A stretch of DNA of 64,000 bases from Linanthus parryae (GCA_023055425.1 JALGPY010000003.1:16241001-16305000), one strand, 5' to 3'. Shown: positions 23,713-34,930, numbered from the stretch's first letter. Translations and numbers: made by a program. The notes: generated by a model from the sequence alone, not told the origin.

Positions 23713-24235
23713 TGGTGGTTGCAGTGATAGTTGAGTGGTGTCAATTATAAAACTTCTACTTATGAGTGTGGTAAAAATTCTTGTCGAGTATAGCGAATTA
23801 GTTCAGATAGATCCCCTCATTTCTCTTGATTCTTTTGTGTTTCTCTTGTCTCTTCAATTTATTTGGATAACGGATATCACCAACAAAACATAGATTTTAA
23901 GTTCTTTGCGAGAGTATATAAGCCTTGCAAACTACTATAATATATAACATCATACATTAGGAGGTAGAATTACAAATACAAATTACACCAACATTCTTCG
24001 CTCAGTCGAGTAACAAAATACAAAACACATTCCGGTCCTCTAGTCTTCTTGGCCTAGTTTTCTTAGTCATGGACTATCGATTCACACAATCATTCTTCAA
24101 CACATAATTAGGAAGCTGATGGAGAGAACTAATTAGACATACTTTTCCCAAATGCAAGTAGGTTTAGACACGGCGACAAACTCAAGAACACTATTTACAT
24201 CAACCCTCAGATCCATTGACCAAGTGACTTCAATC
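23713..24235. other. 3' flank of the dormancy-associated gene, nothing else seen
   Basis: AT-rich sequence without frames or repeats. It probably contains the 3' UTR and polyadenylation region of the minus-strand gene ending at 24236. Confidence 0.45.
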
Positions 24236-24986
24236 TCACATATGCTTGCTCCTCGTCTCCCCACTGTAGAGCCTATCACAAATAATATCAAACATTTTAA
24301 TGAACTTTGCGTATCCACAAAAAAAAAAAAAAAAAAATAACATAACATAATTTTTGGCTAGTTGACATGTTTAGCGCGATGAACTATTTGGCTCATAGGA
24401 TATTATTAAGTTACTTGACCATGGTTAACCAAGTTAGATACTACCATCGAGCTGAACTCATGACAAGTGTGCCCAATTTAATCAGGGTCCGCTACATCAA
24501 TCAGTATCTTTCAATTTGTTCCAACACTTGTGCTCGCTTAAGTTGACATAGGTCGAAAGAGTTGTCAAGTTGACCTAGGTCACAGAGTTGTCTCATCACT
24601 CTCACTGTAATTTACCTTAGGTCTTCTCTATTTACAAACATCGGCCCTCACATCGGGAGTACTTAATCCGACACTAATGGAATAAACTAGATCTGATCAA
24701 TTTATAAATGGATCGGATAAGAATAAGCAACTTTTTGACCAGCGACACCAGATTTGATTCTATTCGAACCGATCGGTTGCAATCCCTACTAGAGTTTTGT
24801 GAGATCAAAGAACTTGAACTTCTCCAGTTCTTGTACCACTCCGTCCCACTTCATTTGCACCATTTGGACTTTTTCACCCGTAACTGGGTCACTTTGACCC
24901 GGTGATTTGAATTACAAAACGATGTAATTTTTCAATAAATTTTTTATGGTTTGTAGAATAAGAGTTGCGCCCCCTCAATGTGACCC

Positions 24987-25026
<40 letters not shown>

Positions 25027-26624
25027 AGAAGAAGGACGGAGTGGTAGTATTGATTGAACTCATAAGCATGATCTTTTGAGAACTTTGACTACCCTAAGAC
25101 TAGTAATTCTCCTTAAGGCATCTCCAACCCCATGGAGGGAAGGGGAGGGGGAAGGGAAAATCGTATAAAAACAGGGTTCATGTCCAACCCCATTGGGGGA
25201 GGGGGAGGGGGAGGGGGAGGAGGTGCTATGGGGATAGATTTTGCCTTGGGTGAGGGATGGTTAGGGGGGATTTCCCCATGAACATCCCCTCCCCCTCCCC
25301 CTACATGGAATGATTAATTAATTGAATATTTGATAATTTTAATTACACATACTAATATTTTATTATTATATTATGTATTTTATTATTATTATTAATAAAT
25401 TTTATTTTGTATTATTTAATAAAATTAATAATGTATTCACTATTGTTGGAAAGTATATTTACGATAAACAGATTCGGAAAAGCTTATTTGGAAGTGCTTA
25501 TGGAAGTTCGGCCAATGTGTCTGAACAAGAATTCAATCCTTTCAACTAACGAAAGAACTATTTTATGTAATCGTTGTTAGGTTGGTTTATTTCAATTTGT
25601 GTTTTATCGCTATACTCCTTGCATTTTTGTATTAGTGTTTAATTTTATTTCTTGTAATAACGCCTTTTTCGTACTTGTAATCGTTATTTTTTCGAATAAA
25701 AGTTTTGTTTGTTAATATTATTTTATTTATTATTAGTATTATTATCATTGTTATTATTATTAACATCTTTTTTTGTGTGTATGTGTGTGTGTGTATATAT
25801 ATTGGTAAACAATTTTGCATTTACTTTTTTTGGTATTAATAATTCATTGTTAAATCATTAAATATATATTACAAATTAATTTTTTGGGTGGGGGGAAAGA
25901 AATGGGTTGGAGAGGATTAGTAGTTTGGCGGAAGGGGAGGGGGAGGGGAAAAATGGTGGGCCCGTGGGGGGAGGGGGAGGGGGAGGGGGAGGGGAGGGAG
26001 AAAAAGCAATGGGTTGGAGATGCTCTTAATGCACTCACAAGTTCATGTTTACTTCACAAAAGTCTTAATCTTAACAACTTTCCCACTATTCCACCATCCT
26101 ATAACAACAAGCCAAGAAATACATATCTTTTTTTCAGTGAAATCAAGAAGACGATACCATGCAACTACTACTACAGATACGTACCAGTCATAAACAGAAG
26201 GAGAGTTTGGCTGTGGCTTGTCAAAGACAGCAGCACCAATGTTCCTGGTAGCAAGATTGCTACCTGGGTGGAACACACTCCTCCAGACGTTGTCTCTGTG
26301 CGAAGGGGTCGTCGGCGTCTTCGGCGTCATCGGACTGAGCGGCATCGACAAGGATCTCTGGTATTTGCTCCCTTCTCCTTCCCCATCTGACATATATGCC
26401 AATAATCAAGAAAAGTACATCAAAATCACAAGTGAATACCACAGAACAGACCAAGAACATAAGACCTAGTAGATCATAAGACTGAAACAAAAACAAAGAA
26501 CAAGAAATGGATCACCTTTGATGATGATAGGGTTGGTGGTGAGCATCTTCCTTAGCTTGCCTAGACCATGATCAGGCTGTGGTCCAGCTACAACATCATC
26601 CCAGAACTTGTCTAGCAAAACCAT
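24236..26624 (-). CDS. Dormancy-associated / auxin-repressed protein (DRM1/ARP family), complete, 3 exons, 115 aa
   Basis: Small plant protein of the auxin-repressed (dormancy/auxin-associated) family, whose transcripts mark dormant buds and growth arrest; the biochemical role is unknown. Exons on the minus strand: 26516-26624, 26185-26386, 24236-24272, all with GT-AG introns. The family landmarks are present: an N-terminus [18 protein letters not shown], a Ser/Pro/Thr stretch ([10 protein letters not shown]), [21 protein letters not shown], and [17 protein letters not shown] at the C-terminus across the last junction. The last exon encodes only 11 residues plus the stop codon and was found 1.9 kb away from exon 2; two MITEs inflate that intron. 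The leader has a CT run (26624-26644). The order after BAC1 and before FES1 matches Arabidopsis At2g33830 as I recall it. Confidence 0.93.
24836..25044. mobile_element. Stowaway-like MITE, internally deleted copy, in intron 2 of the dormancy gene
   Basis: The left end CCACTCCGTCCCACTTCATT continues as in the 258-bp copy at 2126. The right end keeps only GGACGGAGTGG after a poly-A/GAA run of more than 30 bases. TA duplications lie at 24834-24835 and 25045-25046. The right half of the element has been replaced or expanded by the poly-A tract. Confidence 0.8.
25116..26025. mobile_element. Tourist-like TIR element (PIF/Harbinger type), 910 bp, in intron 2 of the dormancy gene
   Basis: The ends AGGCATCTCCAACC and GGTTGGAGATGCTC are inverted repeats, with TTA duplicated at 25113-25115 and 26026-26028. 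The inverted arms continue as long G-rich and C-rich tracts built of GGGGGA units (25190-25222, 25280-25302, 25935-26003). The middle is extremely AT-rich with TAT/ATT triplets and a GT/TA microsatellite (25776-25802). No transposase is encoded. Confidence 0.75.
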
Positions 26625-26644
26625 CTCTCTCTCTCTCTCTCTCT
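26624..26644. repeat. (CT)n run in the leader of the dormancy gene
   Basis: About ten CT dinucleotides immediately upstream of the start codon; GA-rich in the transcript. Confidence 0.8.
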
Positions 26645-27359
26645 CTTGCCTTGACTGTGAGTGAGTGTGGTGACTGCAGAGTTAATCAACTGCTTATAAA
26701 TAGAAAGGTTGTTTCAAAAATATCTGCAGCAGTACAACTAATTGTAATAATATCTTTGAGGACTGTTTGGAGAAACTGCAAGGTTATGAAGTTACCGTTA
26801 AAACATGATCAATAATTGTTCTTTTTTCTCTCTACTAGTGATGGATTTTGCTCCTGCAAATCGAGCTCCCAAACTGTTTCTTGTTGTGTCACCCTATATA
26901 AATATACAGAGTAATAGATTAGTAAAATGAGACCGAAGATAGCAGTGAAGTAACAAGTGGAGTGAATAAAATAAACCATACCAAAGGGATAAGAACGATG
27001 ACGAAAAAAGAAGATGATATGCATGAGCAGAAACGACGAAGGTGGGTCATGGGTTGCCACCAAAATAAATCAATTTTACTCTAGAAAAATCAAAGGTGTA
27101 GATAAGAAGAGAGATTGCATTCAGTGGACTTCAGACAGCATTTATAACATAAATCCAAATGATCACCAAGTGTAGTTGCAGGAACATAATAGCCCAACCT
27201 TAAATGACTCGAGCATACTAGGAATGGTTCGAGCCAGTTCATGGACACAGGTCAGGTTCTGCGAGCTCGAGCAAAATGTGTTGGTTTCCTCTAAAGTTCA
27301 TTAAAGACTAATTGGTTTCCAGTATTAAAGCATAAACCATAATGATGTGGTTTTAAAAA
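26645..27359. other. Upstream region of the dormancy gene, no further gene seen
   Basis: Holds the promoter of the minus-strand gene. An 84-codon hydrophobic frame at 26809-27063 (minus) matches no family I recognise. Confidence 0.45.
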
Positions 27360-27773
27360 TATTGAAAAACGAAATCATGAGAGAGATCTAGGGTTTAGAT
27401 CGAAGAAGAAGAACTAGAATGAAAATGAAGAAGAAAATTCTGCTAAATGATTTTCATTCTCAAAGGAAAAGAAATGAGCTAACGGTCTTATATATGGCCG
27501 TTAGCTGTAATCTAAAACACCCAATAGGAAGAAGACACGTCACGAAGAAAAGAAGATAAACGTTGCTCTTAACAGATGAGCAAAACGACATCGTTCTAAT
27601 AAAATGAAAACTAGCGGTCAAGATTAGAACTTGGAGAGTCAATCGGACGGACACTGAAACAAATTGTTTCATGTCATCAGTTTGGCTCCAAGTTCATTTT
27701 AGTCCAAACCAAAAAACAAAAAGGAGAAATGATGAGAAGATCTGAGATGATCTGAAGCTTATGATCTTCAATA
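27360..27773 (-). repeat. 3' LTR of the Copia element
   Basis: 414 bp with ends TATTGAAGATC and TTTTTCAATA on the minus strand. The last 97 bases of the gag-pol frame lie inside it. Its transcript 3' end must form here. Confidence 0.93.
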
Positions 27774-30700
27774 CGCCCCCTCAAGTTGATGCAATGTGCA
27801 CATTGCAGGCAACTTGGACAAGTAATGAAGAAATTGCTAAGCAGCAAGAGTTTGGTCAAGATGTCTGCTAACTGATCTGCTGCACAAATGTGTTGAAGAG
27901 AATAGACTTCTGAAGCAACCAAATCTCTGATCAAATGAGTGTCCAAATCAATGTGCTTGGTTCTCTCATGGTAGACAGGGTTTCTGGCAAGCTGAATAGC
28001 AGAAGAACTGTCACTAAAGATAATGGGAATACAGTCCAAGGCCACCTTCAATTCTTGAAACAAAGACAATAACCACTGAATTTCACAACCCAGCAAAGCT
28101 AATCCTCTGTATTCTGCTTCAGCAGAACTTCTAGCAACAACAGTTTGTTTCTTGGATTTCCAAGAGATCAAAGAATAGCCCAAAAAGACAAAATAACCAG
28201 AAGTAGATCTTCTAGAATCAACACACCCTGCCCAATCTGAATCTGTGTAACCAATAAGTTTAAAGGAAGATTGAGCTGAAAAGTGTAAACCTTGAGTTGC
28301 AGAACCTTTGAGATATCTCAATACATGATGAGCTGCTGACAAATGCTGCTTAGTGGGCTGAGAGATGAACTGACTGAGCTTATGAACAGAGAAGCACAAA
28401 TCAGGTCTAGAATTGCATAAGTAAAGAAGTTTGCCAACTAATTTTCTATATCCAAGAGCTGCTGATTCATCAAGAATATCTCCATTATGCATACTGAGTT
28501 TGCTTGAAGCAATCATAGGAGTTGCAGCTGGTTTGCAGTCCAAATAACCAGCAGTAGCAAGAATCTCTATAGCAAACTTTTGCTGAGAAAGAAAAATACC
28601 CTGAGAAGTTCTGGTGATTTCAAAACCCAGAAAATAAGATAAATCTCCCAGATCTTTGAGTTTGAAATAATGAGAAAGCTCACTCTTAAAATCTGTGAGA
28701 TCCTTGATGTGAGATCCTGTCAACAGGATATCATCCACATAGACCAGCAAAAACATGATAGATGAACTATTTTGCTTGATGAAAAGTGTATAATCTGATT
28801 TGCAATGCTGAAAACCCAGAGATAGCACGGTATTTGTGAACTTGAGAAACCACTGCCTAGAAGCTTGTTTTAAACCATAAAGGGATTTAGTCAGCTTGCA
28901 CACTTGAGAAATGTTTGGATCAAGACCCTTCAACTCAAAATACCCCTCTGGAACTTTCATATAAACCACTTCATCAAGATTCCCATGAAGAAATGCATTG
29001 TTGATATCAAGTTGAAACAATGGCCAATTATGAATTGCACCCAAAGCCAACATAATTCTAAAAGTGACCAATTTAGCAACAGGTGAGAAAGTTTCAAAGT
29101 AATCTATACCTTCAGTCTGAGTATAGCCCTTTGCCACCAATCTTGCCTTGTGTCTGTCAATTGTACCATCTGAATTATACTTGATTCTATATACCCATTT
29201 GCAGCCAATCACCTTTTGTCCTGGGGGTAAATTTGTCAATTCCCATGTCTGATTCTGCTCAAGAGCTTGTAGTTCTTCTTTCATAGCAACTATCCATTCT
29301 GGAAACTGATAAGCTTGCTTGTAGGAAACTGGTTCAATCTGGCTGTGAAAATTAACCAAATCCAAATGTGTATCTCCTGAAATTGCAGATAAAACTAAAG
29401 AAGTGCCAAGATGATATTGTGAACTGATCACTGTATGTCCTTTATGTGGATGTCTCACTTCAAAATCTTCTAAATATTTTGGTGGATGTCTCACTCTAGT
29501 GGTGATTCTAGGAGCATGAACACTTGCTGGAGTCTGAAGAACATCTTTGTAACTTGGTAGTACTGGAGATGATGATGGTGAAACAGTTGAAACTGCATTA
29601 GTGGAATCTGAGAGAGCTGACTCTTCTTCAAAGACTGGTAATGGAATGACAATGCCAGAACTAGTATCTGCAGAAGTATGTATTTCCTTAAAAGGAAATA
29701 CATGCTCATGAAAAATCACATTTCTGGAAATGAAAAACTTCTTGTCTTGTAAATCATACACCTTGTATCCTTTTGTTCCAAACACATAACCAACAAAAAC
29801 ACATTTAACTGCTCTTGCATCAAATTTAGTTCTTCCTTGCATCAAAGTGCTAGCAAAGCACAAACATCCAAACACCTTCAATACTGTATAATCTGGTGGA
29901 GTTTTATAGAGAAGCTCATATGGAGATTTGTCATTGAGCTTAGGAGAAGGTGTTCTATTAATCAAGTAAGCTGCAGTCATCACACAATCACCCCAAAAAG
30001 AAATTGGCAAGCCACTCTGAAACCTTATAGCTCTGGCAACATTGAGCAAATGTTGATGTTTTCTTTCTGCCACTGAATTCTGCTCTGGTGTTTCAACACA
30101 GCTATGTTCATGAATAACCCCTTTTTCTTTAAAAAATTGAGAGAATTCCAACTCTGGTGCATTATCACTTCTAAATCTTTTGATCAAAACATGAAACTGA
30201 GTATGAATCATATTGAAAAAGGTGGGAATGATGTGTTCCACATCTGACTTATGGCTCATCAAATAGATCCAAGTAGTCCTACTAGAATCTTCAACAAGTG
30301 TCAAGAAATATTTGTGTCCTTGATGAGTGGGGGTTTTATATGGACCCCAGGTGTCACAATGAACTAGTTCAAACAATTGACTAGTCATATGACCTAATTT
30401 TGGAAAAGGAAGCTTCTTTTGCTTTGCCAAAGGGCATACCTCACATATAAAATTGATTGTACCTTTCAAATTCTTGTCTAAAGAAGCTGACATGTTCTGC
30501 AGTTTTGAATGAGACAAATGACCCAATCTTTGATGCCAAAGTTCTGATGAAGTAAGTGAACTATGAGCAACACAAGAAGAAATTTGATCTTGTGAAATAT
30601 CAGGGCTCAAAATATAGAGACCTCCTTGCCTCTTCCCTCTTCCAAGAACAACATCATGACTGTCTTTGATCCAACAGTCATTTGTAGTACAATTGAAAAC

Positions 30701-32230
30701 ACAATCATAATATTGTGTTAACCTTGAAACAGAAATGAGATTAAATTGAAAGGATGGCACATACAGAACTTGATGCAATGTTAAAGAAGGATTGACTTGG
30801 ACTACCCCAATATGAGTGACTTCAGAAGACTTTCCATTTGGCAAGTGCACAAAAGTGTTAGACACAGGATGAATTGAGTCAAAGAAATTCAAATCTGAAC
30901 ACATATGATCAGTGGCACCTGTGTCCACAATCCATGAAGTTGATGAAATATTTCCAGAAACCATACCAGATTGAAAGCTGCTAATAATACCTGCCATAAA
31001 GGGGTGATTTCCATGTGTGGAACCAGCAGAGCTAGAAGGTGACTGCAGAGGTGAATCCATGTGTCCACCATGACTGGAACTAGAAGATCCATAAAGAGGA
31101 GTAATATTAGACTGTAAATGAGTATTGGTGAGCTGATTCCCTGCTGCATTGACTGCATTAGAAGAAATATCACTCTTCCCAACAATAGTTTCTGAAGCAA
31201 CATGATTCACTCTAGACTTAGTGAATTTGAAATTAGGTGGAAATCCAATCAACCTGTAGCACTTTGCTTTGACATGTCCCTCATGTCCACAGTGGTGACA
31301 AATAAGCTTTCCAGTTCTATTAGAAGTTGCTGGAGAGATCTGCATATTTGGCTGCTTGTACATTCCACCACTAGATTGTTGATTGTTTACAGCATTAGCC
31401 ATAAGAAACTTAGGTTGAGATTGAGGAATTTGTAAATGTGAATCACCATACTGAGCATACATTGCTAGATTATTTGACTGAAAAACATTGTGAGACTGCA
31501 ATTCCATTTGCCTCTCCTGTTGAATAATTTTGGCAAATACTGAGTTAAGTGGTGGTAGAGGGTCTGTTAACAACAGTTGATCTCTCACTGATGCAAAGTG
31601 ACCATTCAAACCATTTAAGAACTGCATGATTCTCTCTTGTTCCTGAGAATTTCTCAATTGATTGAGAATATTGCATTGACATTGAGACAAAATTCCACAA
31701 CTGCAGCTAGGATTAGGCTTATAATTGGCTAATTCATCCCAGAGACTCTTCAATTGTGTGAAATAAACTGTGACAGTCCTATTCTCTTGCCTCAAAGCAG
31801 AAATCATTTGAGTTAACTGAAAAACTCTTGGCAAATTTCCTTGTGAAAAACGTTCAATGAGATCTAACCAAATCTCTCTAGCAGTAGATCTACATACTAC
31901 ACTGCTAACTATATCTTTTGAAATTGAACTCAGAAGCCAAGACATAACCATACTATCACACCTTCTCCAAAGGCCATACATATCTGAAGTAGGAAGAGGC
32001 TCTGTGATGGTGCCATCAACAAATTCAAGCTTGTTTTTAGCACGAAGAGCAACAATGATTGATTTATGCCATGTATAAAAATTTGATCCATCCAATTTAT
32101 CAGAAACCAGAATAGCACCAGGATTATCTGAGCTATGAAGAAAATAAGGAGAAGCAGCCTCAATACCTTGCTGCGAAGTTCGAGAATGATAGCCATGACC
32201 AGTTGAATCGTGAATCGACATGAATTGCAA
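27677..32230 (-). CDS. Copia gag-pol polyprotein, intact, 1517 aa
   Basis: Single frame in the Copia order gag, protease, integrase, reverse transcriptase, RNase H. The gag part is followed by a CCHC knuckle CHHCGHEGHVKAKC at 311-324. The protease active site is DTG at 436-438. The integrase has an HHCC region ending CEVC (596-599) and the acidic triad D626, D689 and E722. The reverse transcriptase spans about 985-1230 with YVDD at 1164-1167. The RNase H acidic residues are near D1330, E1373 and D1407. All catalytic motifs are present and there is no internal stop. The frame runs on through the polypurine tract and 32 codons into the 3' LTR before stopping, giving an unusual hydrophobic tail. 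It starts at the first ATG about 97 bases after the primer-binding site. Confidence 0.95.
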   Translation of the reverse strand: MQFMSIHDSTGHGYHSRTSQQGIEAASPYFLHSSDNPGAILVSDKLDGSNFYTWHKSIIVALRAKNKLEFVDGTITEPLPTSDMYGLWRRCDSMVMSWLLSSISKDIVSSVVCRSTAREIWLDLIERFSQGNLPRVFQLTQMISALRQENRTVTVYFTQLKSLWDELANYKPNPSCSCGILSQCQCNILNQLRNSQEQERIMQFLNGLNGHFASVRDQLLLTDPLPPLNSVFAKIIQQERQMELQSHNVFQSNNLAMYAQYGDSHLQIPQSQPKFLMANAVNNQQSSGGMYKQPNMQISPATSNRTGKLICHHCGHEGHVKAKCYRLIGFPPNFKFTKSRVNHVASETIVGKSDISSNAVNAAGNQLTNTHLQSNITPLYGSSSSSHGGHMDSPLQSPSSSAGSTHGNHPFMAGIISSFQSGMVSGNISSTSWIVDTGATDHMCSDLNFFDSIHPVSNTFVHLPNGKSSEVTHIGVVQVNPSLTLHQVLYVPSFQFNLISVSRLTQYYDCVFNCTTNDCWIKDSHDVVLGRGKRQGGLYILSPDISQDQISSCVAHSSLTSSELWHQRLGHLSHSKLQNMSASLDKNLKGTINFICEVCPLAKQKKLPFPKLGHMTSQLFELVHCDTWGPYKTPTHQGHKYFLTLVEDSSRTTWIYLMSHKSDVEHIIPTFFNMIHTQFHVLIKRFRSDNAPELEFSQFFKEKGVIHEHSCVETPEQNSVAERKHQHLLNVARAIRFQSGLPISFWGDCVMTAAYLINRTPSPKLNDKSPYELLYKTPPDYTVLKVFGCLCFASTLMQGRTKFDARAVKCVFVGYVFGTKGYKVYDLQDKKFFISRNVIFHEHVFPFKEIHTSADTSSGIVIPLPVFEEESALSDSTNAVSTVSPSSSPVLPSYKDVLQTPASVHAPRITTRVRHPPKYLEDFEVRHPHKGHTVISSQYHLGTSLVLSAISGDTHLDLVNFHSQIEPVSYKQAYQFPEWIVAMKEELQALEQNQTWELTNLPPGQKVIGCKWVYRIKYNSDGTIDRHKARLVAKGYTQTEGIDYFETFSPVAKLVTFRIMLALGAIHNWPLFQLDINNAFLHGNLDEVVYMKVPEGYFELKGLDPNISQVCKLTKSLYGLKQASRQWFLKFTNTVLSLGFQHCKSDYTLFIKQNSSSIMFLLVYVDDILLTGSHIKDLTDFKSELSHYFKLKDLGDLSYFLGFEITRTSQGIFLSQQKFAIEILATAGYLDCKPAATPMIASSKLSMHNGDILDESAALGYRKLVGKLLYLCNSRPDLCFSVHKLSQFISQPTKQHLSAAHHVLRYLKGSATQGLHFSAQSSFKLIGYTDSDWAGCVDSRRSTSGYFVFLGYSLISWKSKKQTVVARSSAEAEYRGLALLGCEIQWLLSLFQELKVALDCIPIIFSDSSSAIQLARNPVYHERTKHIDLDTHLIRDLVASEVYSLQHICAADQLADILTKLLLLSNFFITCPSCLQCAHCINLRGRIEDHKLQIISDLLIISPFCFLVWTKMNLEPN

Positions 32231-32339
32231 ACCTCAAACACCAGATCCAAATCAAAAAACCAGCAAAACAACCTTCAACGAAGATGATGATGAATAAACC
32301 GAAACTACAGCAGATCTGCCAAACCTGGCTCTGATACCA

Positions 32340-32753
32340 TATTGAAAAACGAAATCATGAGAGAGATCTAGGGTTTAGATCGAAGAAGAAGAACTAGAAC
32401 GAAAATGAAGAAGAAAATTCTGCTAAATGATTTTCATTCTCAAAGGAAAAGAAATGAGCTAACGGTCTTATATATGGCCGTTAGCTGTAATCTAAAACAC
32501 CCAATAGGAAGAAGACACGTCACGAAGAAAAGAAGATAAACGTTGCTCTTAACAGATGAGCAAAACGACATCGTTCTAATAAAATGAAAACTAGCGGTCA
32601 GGATTAGAACTTGGAGAGTCAATCGGACGGACACTGAAACAAATTGTTTCATGTCATCAGTTTGGCTCCAAGTTCATTTTAGTCCAAACCAAAAAACAAA
32701 AAGGAGAAATGATGAGAAGATCTGAGATGATCTGAAGCTTATGATCTTCAATA
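32340..32753 (-). repeat. 5' LTR of the Copia element
   Basis: 414 bp, 99.5% identical to the 3' LTR. It should hold the promoter of the element. The primer-binding site follows without a gap. Confidence 0.93.
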
Positions 32754-32758
32754 AAAAA

Positions 32759-34779
32759 TTATTTGATGCCTCCGCATTTCACGATAATGGTGATAGTGAC
32801 AAATCATCTACTAATAAATAAATAAATAAATAATGTAATCATGGGATGGCAAATGGGATTGTCTTCATCCAGACGTTGGTGACATGGAGCAAACGAGAGC
32901 AGATGGAACTGTGGAGACATTATGCCAATGGGAAATTTCAGCAGTGCGATTAAGTCATCCAACGGCTGATGAAGGGGATGAAAACATCGCTATATCATGT
33001 TAATCCCCAATTAATTTTATGAGCTTCAATCATCCTTAGCAGACAAAATTCGAGATTTTGTTGATACTTCTGTCTTAGGAATCACTATCTCAGTCATTCA
33101 TCTTTTTCCAACATGAAAGAGAACTTAAGAGCTTTTCTATCAGGTCACAACTCTGGGTACCAATCAATATAACGTAACACTAGTGTCCTAGAACACACAT
33201 TCTCTGGGCTCTAATGTCCCCCAACCCAAATTCCCGAGTAGAGAGGAAATGACTTTTCAAGAAGTTGCAGCTTCAAAGAGCACTTGCATCAGATAAAACA
33301 GAGACCTAGTATGTCCGAGATTTAGATATGTTCATGCAACAGCAACCTTAACTGATGACAAACCCTCCTAGCAGCTGACGCACTAATCTACATGGTTCGA
33401 CTAGGAGTTTTTACCACAAGCAACTAAACTTGAGCTAAAGGAAGCTGAACTTCATCCCTACACATAATCTGAGCGCCAAAAAAGCTCCCAAAAAAACGGA
33501 TTTCCAAAAAGAAAATAAAAGAGAGGAAATCCGGAAAAGGAGGACGAATTTTCTGCACATACACCGTAATTAAATGTCCGGAATCTTTTTTTGCAATTAG
33601 TGGATTCCGGAGAACTCATTTTTTATAATTTTATTTTAAATAATACACATTTAATCTTACTTAATCTATCCTATCCAAACGCCACAGATTAAATGACCTT
33701 TTGAGCTCAACCTCATTTACTTAAGCTTATCCAAACAGCCCTAATGACTACCAGGAGATCCAACATATTCAACAAGTCTGCAAAAAACTTACATGAATGT
33801 AATGAATCGACCGAACAAGAATTATAACTCGTGTAACTTCAAGCTGGCTAGTTTCGCAGATGATAATGATTACTGGAAAGTTGAGTACCTCAGAAACAGG
33901 TGAAAACTGTACAGTGTAACCGTTTGTTTTCTTTATAAAATCTTTCATTGCATGTGGAAGAACTACAGGGTGTGAGATTTTGAACACAGCTTCAACAACA
34001 TATGCCTTCCCAGACTCTTATTTAAATTACTTCTATGGCTCCGTAAAAACCATAGAACAGGTGTTTCAAATAAGGAAAGGAAATAGAGTATGTGGCGTTT
34101 TGCCTTATCTATATAACTTCTCAAGCATCATTCAGAAAGGCTAAACAAGGTTGGTAGAAGAACAAAATGGGACACCTATCCTACACCACTAGGAAGTAGT
34201 AACAAACAAGGTTGTAGAAGACCAACTACAGCTACCCCAAAGTTCAAAAGCCCAAGAAATCTGAAAGACGCTTGCAAAAGTAATGTCATGTCCATAACAT
34301 CTACCACAATTCCACGCCAAACTCCAGAATATACCAAAGAAGTAAGTTATGCAAAGGTTAAACTTGGAAGCTTATCGGCATAACAAATTCACTTATCCAC
34401 CGAGGGTCAAAACTCAGAAGTTATTCAGAATGTTTCTCAACAAGACATAATTCTGATGTTGACGAAGAGTCATCCAAGTATCTGGAAGCCAGAAAAACAG
34501 TTAAATTATTGATTAATCCATACAAGAGACAATTTACTGCCAAATCAGTAGGGACAAAAAAGAACATGTACCAGAAACACATAATTCAACCCAAGTAGAA
34601 GCAGAAGACCATGCCATTCTTTCCCGCTATTACTGTCAGTAAACCAGTTGAACTTTAAACCAAACAAAAGAGGCAGTTATCATAGCCGAATAAAACTTTT
34701 TGGATTTTTTTATAATACATACAACTCTAGAATTTATCTAAAATCTGGTAAATTAAAGGCAACAACCATAGACCATCTA
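32759..34779. other. Intergenic DNA, no gene supported
   Basis: Contains an (AAAT)n run at about 32813-32834 and, around 33725-33745, CTTATCCAAACAGCCCTAA, which looks like one end of a Tourist-type element whose partner was not found. A 72-codon frame at 33769-33987 (minus) is not supported. Part of the right side may be the 3' region of the LINE described next. Confidence 0.45.
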
Positions 34780-34930
34780 TCCTTTCAGTATCAATTCCAA
34801 ATAATACAGAGGATGCCATCTGAATGAGCTAAGCAATCCACGATGTCCGTTTGTAGCTAGGACGTCGACAACCATGTTACCCTCCCAATGGGTACGGGAT
34901 GTCTGCCCCAAACATAAGACATGTGTTGTA
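34780..34930 (-). mobile_element. RNase H C-terminal remnant of an L1-type LINE (downstream half of a split element)
   Basis: On the minus strand the frame across 34840-34893 reads THWEGNMVVDVLATNGHRG. This is the conserved end of the plant LINE RNase H domain (H-x-x-R/W-E-G-N-x-V/A-D-x-L-A). The matching upstream part of the same domain lies at about 36880-37000, on the far side of the solo LTR. The LINE was therefore cut by that insertion. Confidence 0.65.

Larger units (their letters stand above)
27360..32753 (-). mobile_element. Complete Ty1/Copia LTR retrotransposon, 5.39 kb
   Basis: Two 414-bp LTRs (27360-27773 and 32340-32753) differ at only two positions (27420 vs 32400 and 27621 vs 32601). 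The element lies on the minus strand. Its primer-binding site TGGTATCAGAGCC (complementary to initiator Met-tRNA) directly follows the 5' LTR at 32327-32339. A polypurine tract GAGGGGGCG directly precedes the 3' LTR at 27774. The flanking 5-bp duplication is AAAAA (27355-27359 and 32754-32758). The internal region is one uninterrupted gag-pol frame. The element is young and structurally intact. Confidence 0.95.

Noticed and set aside
27460..27672. 70-codon frame present identically in both LTRs (also 32440-32652)
   Set aside because: Non-coding LTR sequence; duplication is explained by the LTRs.
33725..33745. Tourist-like element
   Set aside because: Only one terminal-repeat-like end is visible; the partner was not found within 1 kb.
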